Assembly (NCBI GenBank): GCA_032622095.1
Contig: CP136065.1
Location: 54,059,949 to 54,123,948, forward strand
Direction: 5' to 3'
From: Siphonodentalium dalli
Taxonomy: Eukaryota; Mollusca; Scaphopoda; Gadilida; Siphonodentaliidae
Length of the DNA: 64,000 bases
In this document: positions 10,801-22,407 of the stretch, one piece after another
How the letters are laid out: each line of letters starts with the position of its first letter
How positions within the stretch are numbered: position 1 is the stretch's first letter
The notes under the pieces: model-generated
Told to the model about the DNA's origin: nothing
What the model saw: the letters and a program-made list of their open reading frames with translations, nothing else
The model's database searches: none
Program-made: the position numbers and the translations under genes

Positions 10801-12452
10801 ATCTAAGATGGAGGCTGGCAGCCATGTTTTTTTTCGGAAAAAATAGATGGCTCCCATCTAGATTCACTCTGAAGATCCGTATAAAGTTTGGTGATGATCG
10901 GTCAAGGTATGTGCTCTATAGGGCGTGCCAACGGATTTAGTCATACAAACAGTAAAATACAAGATGGTCATGTTTTTCACCGAAAATCTTTCAAATTAGA
11001 TAGCTCCCATCTAGACGTGATCCTAAAAATGTCTGTTAATTTTCAAAAACATCCATCTGATAAATGCGGGCTGCAAGGTACGTCGATGGATTCAAATTTG
11101 AAATCCAAGATGGCTGTTGACGGCCATGTTTTTGACGAATTTCTGAAGAGAATCCATTACTATCATCTGGAAGTCATCCCGAATATCCATATGAAGTTGG
11201 GTGGTGATCGGATGAGGGAGATGTGGTCTGTATGGTTTCTCAAATGATATAGTCATGCAGAGTGTAAAATTCATGATGGCTGCCGGCGGCCATGATTTTT
11301 TAATCGAAAATCATTCAAATTCGATAGTTCCCACCTAGATGTGATCCTAACCATGCCGGTAAATTTCTCCAATAAATGCGAGCTGAAGGATGTGCCGATG
11401 TATTCAAATTGAGATACAAGATGGCAGCTTGCGGCTATGCATTTCCACGAATTTTGGAAGAAAAAAACGATGACTCCCGTCTAGAGGTCACACCGAAGAT
11501 GCAGATGATGTTTGGTGATGATCGGATGAGTGATGTGGCCTGTAAGGTGTGCCAAAGGAAATTGTAAACGGGCGGATGAACGCACGCACCCACGGACGAA
11601 CGACAACCCACGGCAACAGCTCAAACTTGATTTTGTCAAGTCGAGCTAATAAACGAGGGAAATTTATTGAACTGTATACTGTTTCAAAGAAAGCAATTAG
11701 TGAGTCAGAACTACCTTACAAGTTTTTATAAAAGCTGAATTATATTGAGTTTATCAGTTCAAATAGAATCATTTTTGGTAGCAAAATATGATTCAAAGAG
11801 TCGACTATTTTGAATATGTAGCATTGTATTCCAAAATATTAGCTATTTAAATGTTAACTATGGGCAGCAATGTTGAAATAAGCCATCTCTACGTCAACTT
11901 AAATGTCACTTACCGATCCAAAGCAATCGCAGTAAGCGTAAGTATGCTTGAAACCACCGTCACGCCCTGTATGTATACATACATCTTGCATATCGCAAGT
12001 CCGATTGTCCATTCGTTCGATAATAAGAAATACAGCTGGAACGGCATGTTCAATGTGGCAATGGCTAAATCGCTGATAGCAAGTGATAAAATGAACATAT
12101 CCGTCACGGTGCGAAACATGCGACCGACGCCAATAACGGCGATTATGGTGACGTTGCCGATCACCGCCAGAATGATAACAAACACGTAGATAATGATGAA
12201 CGTCAGCTCAATGTTCTCTGGTAGCTGGTCTGGTAAAACGTCATCGTCACGTATGTTGAACCCATAATCAGTCTCAGATCCATTGTTAAGAGTCGCATTC
12301 CCCAGAAATGTTGTGTTTTGCGTAGTTTCCTGTAACTCGACTAAAGATTGCGTCACAGCTGTTAGGGACTTTGTCATTGCCTTTGTCACATGTCCATTTT
12401 TATCACGGCATATATGCTTGAACATAAATTTGGGATCACAGAAACTAGACAT
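7207..12452 (-). CDS. QRFP-receptor-like neuropeptide GPCR (two exons)
   Basis: Seven-transmembrane class A receptor of 408 aa; such receptors bind a neuropeptide at the plasma membrane and signal through G proteins. Exon 1 (12452-11914) encodes an N-terminus with three N-glycosylation sites (N46, N52, N57), TM1 with N100, TM2 with D128, TM3 with C155, and D179. Exon 2 (7894-7207) supplies R180-Y181 (DRY split by the intron), the ECL2 Cys (C243), 'LWIRIPVGD' at 284-292, the TM6 'LWFPFF' and 'NPIIY' at 362-366. The 'LW...VGD' loop and 'QLIGYTNCFVNPIIY' resemble QRFP receptors. I chose ATG 12452 because an in-frame TGA at 12468-12470 excludes an earlier start. NPFF, orexin or SIFamide receptor relatives are alternatives. 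Confidence 0.9.
7938..9950. other. GPCR intron, non-repetitive part
   Basis: No exon or known element is recognised. It contains a GTC/ATC-rich simple tract (8456-8530) and an imperfect hairpin (8780-8867). The modest open frames lack family motifs. Confidence 0.5.
8780..8867. repeat. Imperfect hairpin in the GPCR intron
   Basis: ATTCTGACCAAAGTTTCCAG pairs with CTGGCAACTTTGGTCAGAAT across a ~45 bp loop. It could be a remnant fold-back element or a small-RNA precursor; no other evidence is present. Confidence 0.55.
9955..11570. repeat. Degenerate ~160 bp tandem repeat in the GPCR intron
   Basis: About ten diverged units are marked by AAGATGGC...GGCCATGTTTTT blocks near 10005, 10149, 10318, 10472, 10641, 10805, 10961, 11107, 11271 and 11418. 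Two unit types can be told apart. One carries 'GGTGA(T/C)GATCGG...GATGTGG' and 'TTTAGTCATGCAAA'. The other carries 'GATAAATGCGGGCTGC' and 'TTCAAATTTG'. A related block occurs near 1118-1140. Confidence 0.85.
11914..12452 (-). CDS. GPCR exon 1 (N-terminus to TM3)
   Basis: Minus-strand exon from ATG 12452 to the donor CG|GTAAGT at 11914/11913. It holds 179 codons plus two bases of Arg180. The N-terminus is about 80 aa with no clear signal peptide, which is normal for this class. The TM2 segment 'FILSLAISDLAIATLNMP' and the TM3 segment 'ICKMYVYIQGVTVVSSIL' are clear. Confidence 0.92.
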
Positions 12453-12484
12453 TGTGTTGCTACTCAATCAATTTTACAAACTGA

Positions 12485-15400
12485 TCAACTGGTGGTTTGT
12501 GGACTATCCGATATGAACTTGCGATACGAAAATCGTTTTTTCTTGATCGTCAATTTAAGCAGTCCAACTTTCTCGATTAAATCACCCCTATCTCTGGAGA
12601 CATCCGTTAGTAAATTACACAGAACCGATGAATGCCTCGCGAAAGCTGAACCAAAAACCACGTCGAAGTCCTCATCCAACGGGAGTTCTATATTCCTGTC
12701 ATCCACGCTCCCTATAATTCATCAGAAATCATGGTTCTAGAGATGAAAATTTTTAATTTTCTGGAAGTGAATTCCATTTAAATCTACGGTTGCCGAACTG
12801 AAAATCACGTCATTTTCTTCACATCCATTAAGACGTGGTTCTCGTTTCCTGTAGCTATGCTGTGAACTACTTCTGCCGCTCTACTGTCCAGGAATCCTGG
12901 GTAAGATGGTGCATAATTATGCGAGCAGACGACGTCTCTGGTCTCAGAACGAGGTTGGAAATTATATTATACCGGGATGTCATATACAACTCAAACGAGA
13001 TAAACAGAAGACAGTAATTAGTTTCTGTAAGCGGATGACAAACACGGCGAAGCGATATGCATCAGACGAAAGTACCCGGGCTGACATAATGGAACTTTCT
13101 GGTAATAAGTTATTGGATGCTAGCCATGTGATCAGGTGGGTGATACCCGATAACTTCGCCAATACACAAACAAAACCGTCTGTGATAAATCGATGCCTGC
13201 GATAATTCCGATGATTCGTGACTCTGATAAATAGATGCCTTCGATAATACTGCTGATTCCTGACTCCTATCAAAAAGCCAGGCGACAGATGCATGTACGT
13301 CATTGCATCATGCAGAGGCCATACTAATAATGTACCGTTTCATGATCTTTCCTGACCATATATACCCACAGAAACTTGTCTACTCTCTAAGCAGCATAGT
13401 GTTTGCTCGACAGAGCTCTGCTAAGAATACACTCAGCTTTTTGGGGAATAAATCATCAAAAAGCTGAATAAATATAAGAAATGAAAGTATTGAGTGCAAT
13501 GTGTGTTATTAGTGGATACGAGGCCGTGGTCTTTGTGGGCACATTTAGTGAGGACCGCTTCGCGTTTGACACAATGGACCCCAACAATTACCACAGCACC
13601 GTACCCCACAATAACAAACACATACACACACCCTCACACACCCTCACACACCCACCACATTCATTTCTTAAATAATTGCAACGCTTAGGGCGTGAACAAA
13701 TATGCCTGTGTATTTGCCTGTTATACAAACGTTATACTCCGAAAAATATTACGCAATTTTGTTACTTACAACCAACGGTTGTCGATTGCTCGTGTGGGAG
13801 TGAGACAGACGCTCTTTATTCATACTATATTAGGAATAGACTGACCATTAATGCTCTTTATTGTTTCACGCTGAAGAAATCCGCTGTTCGATTTTTTTTA
13901 TAGTTTTTGTGACTTGAATAAGTCATTCTGGTGCATTTACAGTTCGTAGAAGGATAGGCCTATGTCATATAATTATCGACCTGTTTCAATTCACTAACCA
14001 GATAAAGATGTAGTACAACAAACACAGAACGAGCAGTGTGAAGTTGTGTTCGTGTGTGATTGTCTGCGGCATGCAAGTGCCGTATCGACAAACCCAAAAA
14101 TACACGTGTTGTTCTGTTGTTCATTACACGTACGCCACCCGTCCTAGAATCAGTGTATTAACTCAACAGACCACAATATTTATTCAGGCACAACCTAGCT
14201 TAGGGATACCAAGAAAAACGAAGACATTTTAACTGTGGCCCGAGTCAACCGCCATAATAGTCCCAATCGTGATGAGTCGGGATTACCGAACACGATATAC
14301 AATGAGAAGGTCGTGGTCCGCTTATATTTGTGTCCTCGTCAAGTCAATCAGCTGTCATTGATTTACATCTTGACGTGATTTCCATACATTGGGGTGGAAT
14401 GATTCTCTATACAATTGAATGGTTGTAACGTGCTTATTTTGGTGCTCGTCACGTAACATAAGTCATTGTCGCATTCATCTGATCTATATGTGCGCAAAAT
14501 TATCGCTATCAAAGACAGTTTTGCGTTGAAGCGCTGAAAGCAATAACAAACGATAATTGGAGAACGTTCTTATTGGCGGTCGCTTGTGGGCGACGGCAGC
14601 ATAAAAGACGATCATTGGAATTTTTGCTTTTAAAAGTCGATATCTGACCATCAAAACATATTTTGTTCGAACAGATAAAAAAGATTATACTAGAACTGTT
14701 CCTCCCCGACGCAGATGAAAGCCAGCATGGTCTGCGTAAGACGGGTGCATCCGGACAACAAACGTTTTGGACGGACGGATAAACGACCGACGAACACACG
14801 GTTGATTGAACGTACACCCACAGATAAACGAGTGAGGTGACCTACTTGTGATCTACAGAAAATCCATTGTGGGTTGAAGCGCCCCTAACCAGTGAAAGTG
14901 GTATTGCCAAATATGGTGCATCCCACAAATTGATATTCAATGATGTTCAAATAACGTTATTCGGTATATATTTGTCGAAAACACACCCGTGGGAAACATA
15001 AAACACAATGCATTTAATTGGATTATACCATCCGTTCGAAGACAGCCATGAATTATTGTCCATTTACTTGTGGGGTGACTGACATAATTATTTCTGCAGC
15101 TCAGAAATGCAATTTAGACGTGTATATATCAACATGGTCACCTGTGAGGTGCACCGCACAATTGAGCATGTCACCTCACAGGTCCAACTGGTACTCACAT
15201 TTATTGCATTTTCACCTCACAAGTATATCTGGTGGGCTTTATTGGGGATTTGGGGTGGACCCGGGAAGATCTGTAAGGGCAGTATGCCCTCCCCTACCTC
15301 TCACTGTTGTGGAAAGGGTCATGTAATGGTTATACATTATAGACATGAGGATGAACGATCAAAATGATCTAGACATGATTACTATTTCTTCTTGTTTTTG

Positions 15401-15640
15401 TCTTTTTCTTTTATCTTTCTATTACTGGTGATGTTGTTGTTGTCTCTTTCTGTACGTGTTCCGTTCTTGGTGTTCTTCCTGTCGTTTCCGTGTCGCGGCC
15501 CTCTGTGTGATTCTTATCGCTCTGGGGTGGGGGGGGGAGGCAGACACCGCTCATTTATATAGCCGAAAAGCTGATGCATGGAGATGAACCATTATGTTTT
15601 GTAATGTCCAGTTATTGTTCCTACTGCCCATTCGGATAAT
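12485..15640. other. Region upstream of the GPCR, no gene supported
   Basis: 12453-12740 may be GPCR 5' UTR or promoter. A minus-strand open frame at 12706-12485 resembles nothing I know. I see only short repeats: 'CACACACCCT' near 13623-13660, a small GTCACCTGTGAGGTG / CACCTCACAGGTCC hairpin at 15135-15185, and a poly-G run near 15530. Confidence 0.45.
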
Positions 15641-15649
15641 TAGAAGGTC

Positions 15650-16800
15650 GACGATTCAACAGTTCTCCAACTTACCGAAATATATGACAATATATGTCGA
15701 TCACTAGACGACGGAAAAGAGGTGCGGTGTATATTCTGCGACATAAGTAAAGCGTTCGATAAAGTATGACACCGTGGCCTCTTGAACAAACTAACGAAAT
15801 GGGTTTAAGTGGAAACTTATATAACTTAATGAAATCGTATTTAGAATGTAGGCAACAACAGGTTGTCATACACGGCACACACTCGGAATTACAAGATGTA
15901 ACAGCAGGTGTCCCACAAGGATAAGTATTATGCCCACTTCTGTTTTTAATTTATATTAATGATATAACCGAAAACATACGGTGTAACATTCGACTATTTG
16001 CTGATGATACCTCTCTATTTCTCACTATCGAAGACCCTACTATGGCCGCAAAACTAATCAATGATGACCTCGAAACTACCATGTGTTGGTTGGGCGTCAG
16101 AATGGCTCGAAGCTCTCTTAATCTCCAGGAAAGAAACACCAGTATATCACCCACATCTGACCATGGGAGCCGCGACAATTGTCGAGGTTGACAGCCATAA
16201 ACATCTGGGACTTACTTTCGACAACATGGGCTCATGGGGTATCCACATCAGATCTATGCTTAAAGCATGGAATCGAGTAAATTTAGTACGTAAACATAGA
16301 TACAGGCTATGCAGAGTAACGCTTGAAACAATACACTACACATTTATCCGACCACTACTGGAATATGCCTCCCCTGTGTGGGATAACTGCCCTGATTATC
16401 TTAGTGACATTGAAAAGGTACAGTACGAAATGGCCCGAATAGTAACAGGTGCAACCATCAGTACGAGTAATGCGCATCTTTTATCAGAAACTGGCTGGGA
16501 ACTCCTGTCTTCACGTCGTAGAAAACACAAGCTATGCCATTTTATTTTAAATGATACGTGGAACTGCTCCATCAATTTTAAGAAATTATGTACGACCAAT
16601 CCAGGCAAACAATTCCAGATATAATTTCATATTTGAACATATAAGACTACCCACGAATATTAACTATGGCGATTATATGGATTCTTTCTATACCAGCTGC
16701 AATTACCGAAAGGAACAAACTACCGGAAACTACAAAAGGCAGCACTACAATCGAAGACTTCAAAAAGGAACTGAACAGCGACAATATACGTCCACCTGTC
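15650..16800 (+). pseudogene. Decayed jockey-like LINE reverse transcriptase, left part
   Basis: Non-LTR retrotransposon RT, broken by stops and frameshifts. Readable pieces across frames are 'FCDISKAFDKV' (catalytic Asp; the usual following Trp is now TGA), 'AGVPQG', 'FADDTSLFLT' (catalytic Asp pair), 'HLGLTFDNMG', then 'RPLLEYASPVWDN' and 'KVQYEMARIVTGAT' of the post-RT domain. The piece 'WNKLPETTK'-like near 16710 is also readable. Continuity is lost at 16800, where a fold-back transposon is inserted. The remainder of the same LINE resumes at 20362. The family is inferred from these motifs. Confidence 0.85.
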
Positions 16801-16808
16801 TATTTTTA
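16801..16808. repeat. 8 bp target-site duplication, left
   Basis: TATTTTTA, identical to 20354-20361, directly flanks the inverted ends of the fold-back element. Confidence 0.8.
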
Positions 16809-17804
16809 GGGACATGACAATCTGCGGGATGGGATGGGATATGGGACAAAACGACAATCTGCGGGACAGAATTTTAAATTGCGTGGGACGGCCGATATCT
16901 CGAGGATTACATGGCGTAGGGGGCTCATTTTGGTGTCTAACGAAAGGCACACGTTCGCCCTATCCAAACATATTAACCCCACCACTAACCAAACACCAGA
17001 AGTTGCATTATTTGATCGACAACTGACCTAACATGGGGTGAAATTTGGGATAGCATGACAATCTGCGGGACAGGATTATCAAATTGCGTGGGACGGCCGA
17101 TAGCTCGAGGAATACAGCGCATAGAGGGCTACTTTTGTTGTCTAACGAAAGGCCCACATTCGCCCTATCCACACATATTAACCCCGCCACTGACCGGACA
17201 CCGGAAGTTACATTATCCGGTCGACAACTGACCTAACATAAAATGCCACAAACACGAAAAACTGCGTTCGACATTAATGTTTAGAATTTAGATTTCTCGA
17301 TGAATACACTAGCAAACAACAAGTTTTAGTAATCAAATAACGCAGTGGAATACTGTTCATTCGTTTTTAGCTACAATGTGGCTGTTTTAGTGCGAATATT
17401 GTAATGGCGAACACGCAAACACGCTCCGATAAAACAGCTAAAAATAGACTCGATGTTTACAATTACAGGATCGATTTCAGCCGGTTTATTCAATATAATG
17501 GGGCGTATAGTATATCAAAATGTAGAATTAGACACAGGGAATGTATTTTGTTCCAAATGGGTCCACCAGGCGGTGAAATTGTTGCAGAAATTCGCTCCAA
17601 GATATTCGCACTTATTTTTATTTCAGTTGTGACTAAAAGCCCAGAAGCCGGAGCACAGCGACTAAAAGCCAAGTTACAAAATAGATCAACTGGTTTCAAC
17701 GAATGAATATGTCAATGGTAAGACTATTCAAAAGAATATTCAAATCAAATAGTGTTTATAGACTTAAAAACTTATGTGTCCGCCATTCATATATGCGGTG
17801 AAGT

Positions 17805-19255
17805 TTTCATATTATCTGCCAGTAATACGCGGGGGAGGTTCTCATATGAACATATTATCTGCCGGTCATACACGGTGGAGGTTCATATTATCCACCGGTC
17901 ATACGCGAGGGAAGTTTTCTTATTATCCTCCAGTCATACGCGGGGGGAGTTCTGATATGAACATATTATCTGCCGGTCATACGCGGTGGGGGTTCATATT
18001 ATCCACCGGTCATACACGAGGGAGGTTCTCATATTATCCTCCGGTCATACGATGGGGAGGTTCTCATATGAACATATTAACCGCCGATCATACGCGAGGG
18101 AGGTTCTCATATTATCCACCGGTTATACGCGAGGGATGTTCTCATATTTGAGGGAGGTTCTCATATTATCCACCGGTTATACGCGAGGGAGGTTCTCATA
18201 TTATCCTCCGGTCATACGTGGGGGAGGTTCTGATATGAACATATTATTCGCCGGTCATACGCGGTGGGGGTTCATATTATCCGCCGGTCATGCGCGAGGG
18301 AGGTTCTCATATTATCCTTCGGTCATATGTGGGGGAGGTTCTGATATGAATATATTATCCGCCGGTCATACACGGTGGAGGTTCATATTATCCACCGGTA
18401 ATACGCGAGGGAGGTTCTCATATTAGCATCCGGTCATACATAGGGGAGGTTCTCATATGAACATATTATCCGCCGGTCATACGCGAGGGAGGTTCTCATA
18501 TTATCCGCCGGTCATACGCAGTGGAGGTTCTCATATGAACATATTATCCGCCGGTCATACGCGGTGGAGGTTCTCATATGAACATATTATCCGCCGGTCA
18601 TACGCGGTGGAGGTTCATATTATCCGCCGGTCATACGCGAGGGAAGTTCTCATATTATCCTTCGGTCATATGTGGGGGAGGTTCTGATATGAACATATTA
18701 TCCACGGTGGAGGTTCATATTATCCACCGGTCATACGTAGGGGAGGTTCTCATATGAACATATTATCCGCCGGTCATACGCAGTGGAGGTTCTCATATGA
18801 ACATATTATCCGCCGGTCATACGCGGTGGAGGTTCTCATATGAACATATTTTCCGCCGGTCATACGCGGTGGAGGTTCATATTATCCGCCGGTCATACGC
18901 GAGGGAAGTTCTCATATTATCCTTCGGTCATAGGTGGGGGACGTTCTGATATGAATATATTATATGCCGGTCATACACGGTGGAGGTTCATATTATCCAC
19001 CGGTCATACGTAGGGGAGGTTCTCATATGAACATATTATCCGCCAGTCATACGCAGTGGAGGTTCTCATATGTACATATTATCCTTCGGTCATACGCGGT
19101 GGAGGTTCTCATATGAACATATTATCTGCCGGTCATACGCGGTGGAGGTTCATATTATCCACTGGTCATACGCGGTGGAGGTTCTCATATGAACATATAA
19201 TCTGCCGGTCATATGCGAGGGAGGTTCTCATATTATCCACCGGTCACACCCGAGG
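17805..19255 (+). repeat. Minisatellite array, forward block
   Basis: Dozens of units centred on CCGGTCATACGCG(G/A) followed by (T/G)GGAGGTTC. They occur in about 31, 37 and 43 bp versions that differ by the linker TTCATATTATC, TTCTCATATTATC or TTCTCATATGAACATATTAT. The array is open in frames giving 'AGHTRWRFILSTGHTRGRF'-like strings, which are repeat artefacts. Confidence 0.92.
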
Positions 19256-19565
19256 GAGGATATGACCGGCGGATAATATGTTCATATGAGAACCTCCCCA
19301 ACGTATGACCAGAGGATAATATGAGAACCTCCCTCGCGTATGACCGGTGGATAATATGAATCTCCACCGCGTATGACCGGCAGATAATATGTTCATATCA
19401 GAACCTCCCCCGCATATGACCGGAGGATAATATGAGAACTTCCCTCGCGTATGACCGGCGGATAATATGAACCTCCATCGCATATGACCGGCAGATAATA
19501 TGTTCATATGAGAACCTCCCCCGCGTATGACTGGCAGATAATATGAGAACCTCCACCGCATATGA
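19256..19565 (-). repeat. Minisatellite array, inverted block
   Basis: Same units as 17805-19255 in reverse complement, about one fifth as long. The junction near 19256 lacks a loop, so the two blocks could form a long hairpin. Confidence 0.9.
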
Positions 19566-20353
19566 ATGGCGGGACACATAAGTTTTTAAGTCTATAAACA
19601 CTATTTGATTTGAATATTCTTTTGAATGCATTCCCTGTGTCTAATTCTACATTTTGATATACTATACACCACATTATATTGAATAAACCGGCTGAAATCG
19701 ATCCTGTAATTGTAAACATCGAGTCTATTTTTAGCTGTTTTATCGGAGCGTGTTTGCGTGTTCGCCATTACAATATTCGCCATATTGTAGCTAAAAACGA
19801 ATGCACAGTACTCCACTGCGTTATTTGATACCTAAAACTTGTTGTTTGCTAGTGTATTCATCGAGAAATCTAAATTCTAAACATTAATGTCGAACGCAGT
19901 TTTTCGTGTTTGTGGCATTTTATGTTAGGTCAGTTGTCGACCGGATAATGTAACTTCCGGTGTCCGGTCAGTGGCGGGGTTAATATGTGTGGATAGGGCG
20001 AATGTGGGCCTTTCGTTAGACACCAAAAGTAGCCCTCTATGCGCTGTATTCCTCGAGCTATCGGCCGTCCCACGCAATTTGAAAATCCTGTCCCGCAGAT
20101 TGTCATGCTATCTCAAATTCCACCCCATGTTAGGTCAGTTGTCGATCAAATAATACAACTTCTGGTGTTTGGTTAGTGGTGGGGTTAATATGTTTGGATA
20201 GGGCGAACGTGTGCCTTTCGTTAGACACCAAAATGAGCCCCCCTACGCCCTGTATTCCTCGAGATATCGGCCGTCCCACGCAATTTAAAATTCTGTCCCG
20301 CAGATTGTCGTTTTGTCCCATATCCCATCCCATCCCGCAGTTTGTCATGTCCC

Positions 20354-20361
20354 TATTTTTA
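20354..20361. repeat. 8 bp target-site duplication, right
   Basis: TATTTTTA, matching 16801-16808. Confidence 0.8.
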
Positions 20362-20540
20362 TCCGGTTAAGACTGAACTGCAGCCACCTGAGTTGTGACC
20401 CGATGGATAATCATGTAAAAATCTCCCCATTCTGTTTATGTGGGGAACTTGAGACAACTTACCACTATCTCTTTGAATGTACATTTTATCAAGAGACCAG
20501 AAGAGAACTATACGACTCCCTACTCAAACGGTGAAAACTC
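20362..20540 (+). pseudogene. Jockey-like LINE, 3' part after the insertion
   Basis: Encodes 'RLRLNCSHL' and 'CLCGELETTYHYLFEC', the cysteine/histidine motif at the C-terminus of jockey-like ORF2 proteins, ending in a stop near 20533. It continues the LINE interrupted at 16800. The frame does not join exactly, so there is at least one other indel. Confidence 0.8.
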
Positions 20541-20998
20541 TAATGTGGGGATCAAGTGAGCTTAGCCTTCCAAAAACAAACAAATATTTATTGCAGTACA
20601 GACATATATTATGAGAACAAAAAGATTTCCATGATTTGTACGGTTAACAAACTACTTTGGAAACTACTTTGGATTCCGGCCGCATGATATTCCTCATTAT
20701 ATATGTAGTATATATAAATGCCTTCCGGTAACGAATATTTTGTATGTTACTTACTTGTTATTATCCTGATACGTGAAATGATTCCACGTGAAGGATGCTG
20801 AGATATTTACAGTGAAGACCATTGAAATAGGAAATGTCCATTGTGACTTACCCCCTCCCATGGTACCTGACGCATGAATCTTACTGTGGACGAGCATAAT
20901 TTTATCACACAACAACTCAATTATCGAAAACTCCCCACCACTGTCATCATTTCGCGTTTCATCTGTCCCCTTCTGACTTTCTACTTTCTCACCCCCTC

Positions 20999-21225
<227 letters not shown>

Positions 21226-21663
21226 TGCCTATTGCTATCCCTAACAATATCTTCTCCCTGTGTACATACCTAACTCAAACTTAGTTACATATCTCCATTT
21301 CTCCTAAAACCGATATTTCAATCCCTTCCCGTCTGATCGATAACCCTCCCTCAATTATTGGGGAAGGGGCATGTCGCCAAAGAGGAGAAGACTTCATATA
21401 AACCCTTTATCTCTTCTATCTTGCATATTTGTATCATCTGTATATTATGTTATCTGTTTGGATTTGGAAATAAAAAATATGTTTACACTAGAAGGTCGAG
21501 GTAGAACAAAGGGGCAGGCGTTTTTAACAACATTTAATTGGCGGGTCGGCTAATTGGATGACTGTTTGGAAATATCAATATAAATTTCAAAAATAAATAC
21601 ACAAACAAGCTGAACTAAGCATCGCTGGAGCTCACTGTCAGATCAATACGCATGTATATTATT

Positions 21664-21938
21664 TCAGCCTGTTCTGAAAATGCAACATGTCCTCGTGCAA
21701 ATAGGTACATATTGGACCTAAATATTCACATATGTTCATATTGGACTGATTTGGTTCTGAAATAAGCCCACATTGAGCTTATAACAGTCGTGCCTTTGAA
21801 TGGCACAGCGTAAAGAGCGTGGGTCTGGTAAGTCGTGTCGATGCAAAGGGTAGATTAAATAATGCCAATACGGGCTTATGTTGTGTGGAAATAATCCCAT
21901 GCATATTAGACTGTTTTAAAAACTACATTTTAGGTCCA
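21664..21938. mobile_element. Palindromic MITE, left arm (split by Harbinger)
   Basis: CAGCCTGTTCTG, then GTCCTCGTGCAAATAGGT and ATATTGGACCTAAATATTCA. The reverse complement of 34690-34735 carries the same series, so this and 34369-34735 look like the two arms of one fold-back element separated by the Harbinger insertion. Related copies lie at 46238-46612 and 62573-62895. Confidence 0.75.
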
Positions 21939-22407
21939 TAACCCTTGGAACAAACGTCGCACTACCGACGACTCGAATTCAATTCCAATTAGACTCGAGT
22001 TTAATTCAAAATTCGTCTGTTGAAACAAACGTCGCATTTAATTCAAGACGAATCTAAAAGATTTCTTAAAAGGGCACAAATCTTTCAGAGGGGTCTTGGT
22101 CAAAACGGCTAAAATATGAAGTTATAATGTATAATACATCAATGGGACGCTTATTCAAATATATGTAAACAATTTATCTACATATAAATTAGAAAACGTG
22201 CCATTTAGTGAAAAGTACGTAACCTAATTGAGGTCAATGAGGGATAACTCTATATTACGTCACTATCTCAAACCTCGTGGTGTAAATAAACATGGCGGGT
22301 ATATATCCAAACGGGATAGCATTTTATGCATTATAAACAGGCTGCAGTTCGCGCGAAAGCGAACTTCAGTCGTATTATATCAACTTCTGACATTACTGAA
22401 GAAAAAG

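Larger units (their letters stand above)
16809..20353. mobile_element. 3.5 kb fold-back transposon with tandem repeats in its arms
   Basis: The ends are exact inverted matches: GGGACATGACAA at the left and TTGTCATGTCCC at the right, flanked by the 8 bp duplication TATTTTTA. The arms of about 0.8-1.0 kb hold two ~200 bp subrepeats (GACAATCTGCGGGACAG type, 16855-17230 and 19925-20340). A unique stretch follows, then a minisatellite that changes orientation once near 19256. There is no transposase ORF. Long terminal repeats with internal tandem arrays and an 8 bp duplication recall foldback elements and hAT or P superfamilies; assignment is open. The left arm has a ~185 bp segment (about 17543-17728) that the right arm lacks. 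Confidence 0.9.

Noticed and set aside
12485-12706. 73-aa minus-strand open frame just upstream of the GPCR
   Set aside because: No family motif; more likely 5' UTR or promoter. It might be a uORF, but nothing supports translation.
17774-18687. Long open frames encoding GHTRGRFSYYPPVIR-like repeats
   Set aside because: They are translations of the fold-back element's minisatellite, open in several frames and also in the inverted block.
22228-22407. Upstream extension of the transposase from an earlier ATG at 22228
   Set aside because: The segment has no similarity to Harbinger transposases that I can see; the ATG at 22408 (Met-Ala-Thr-Arg) fits the family better.
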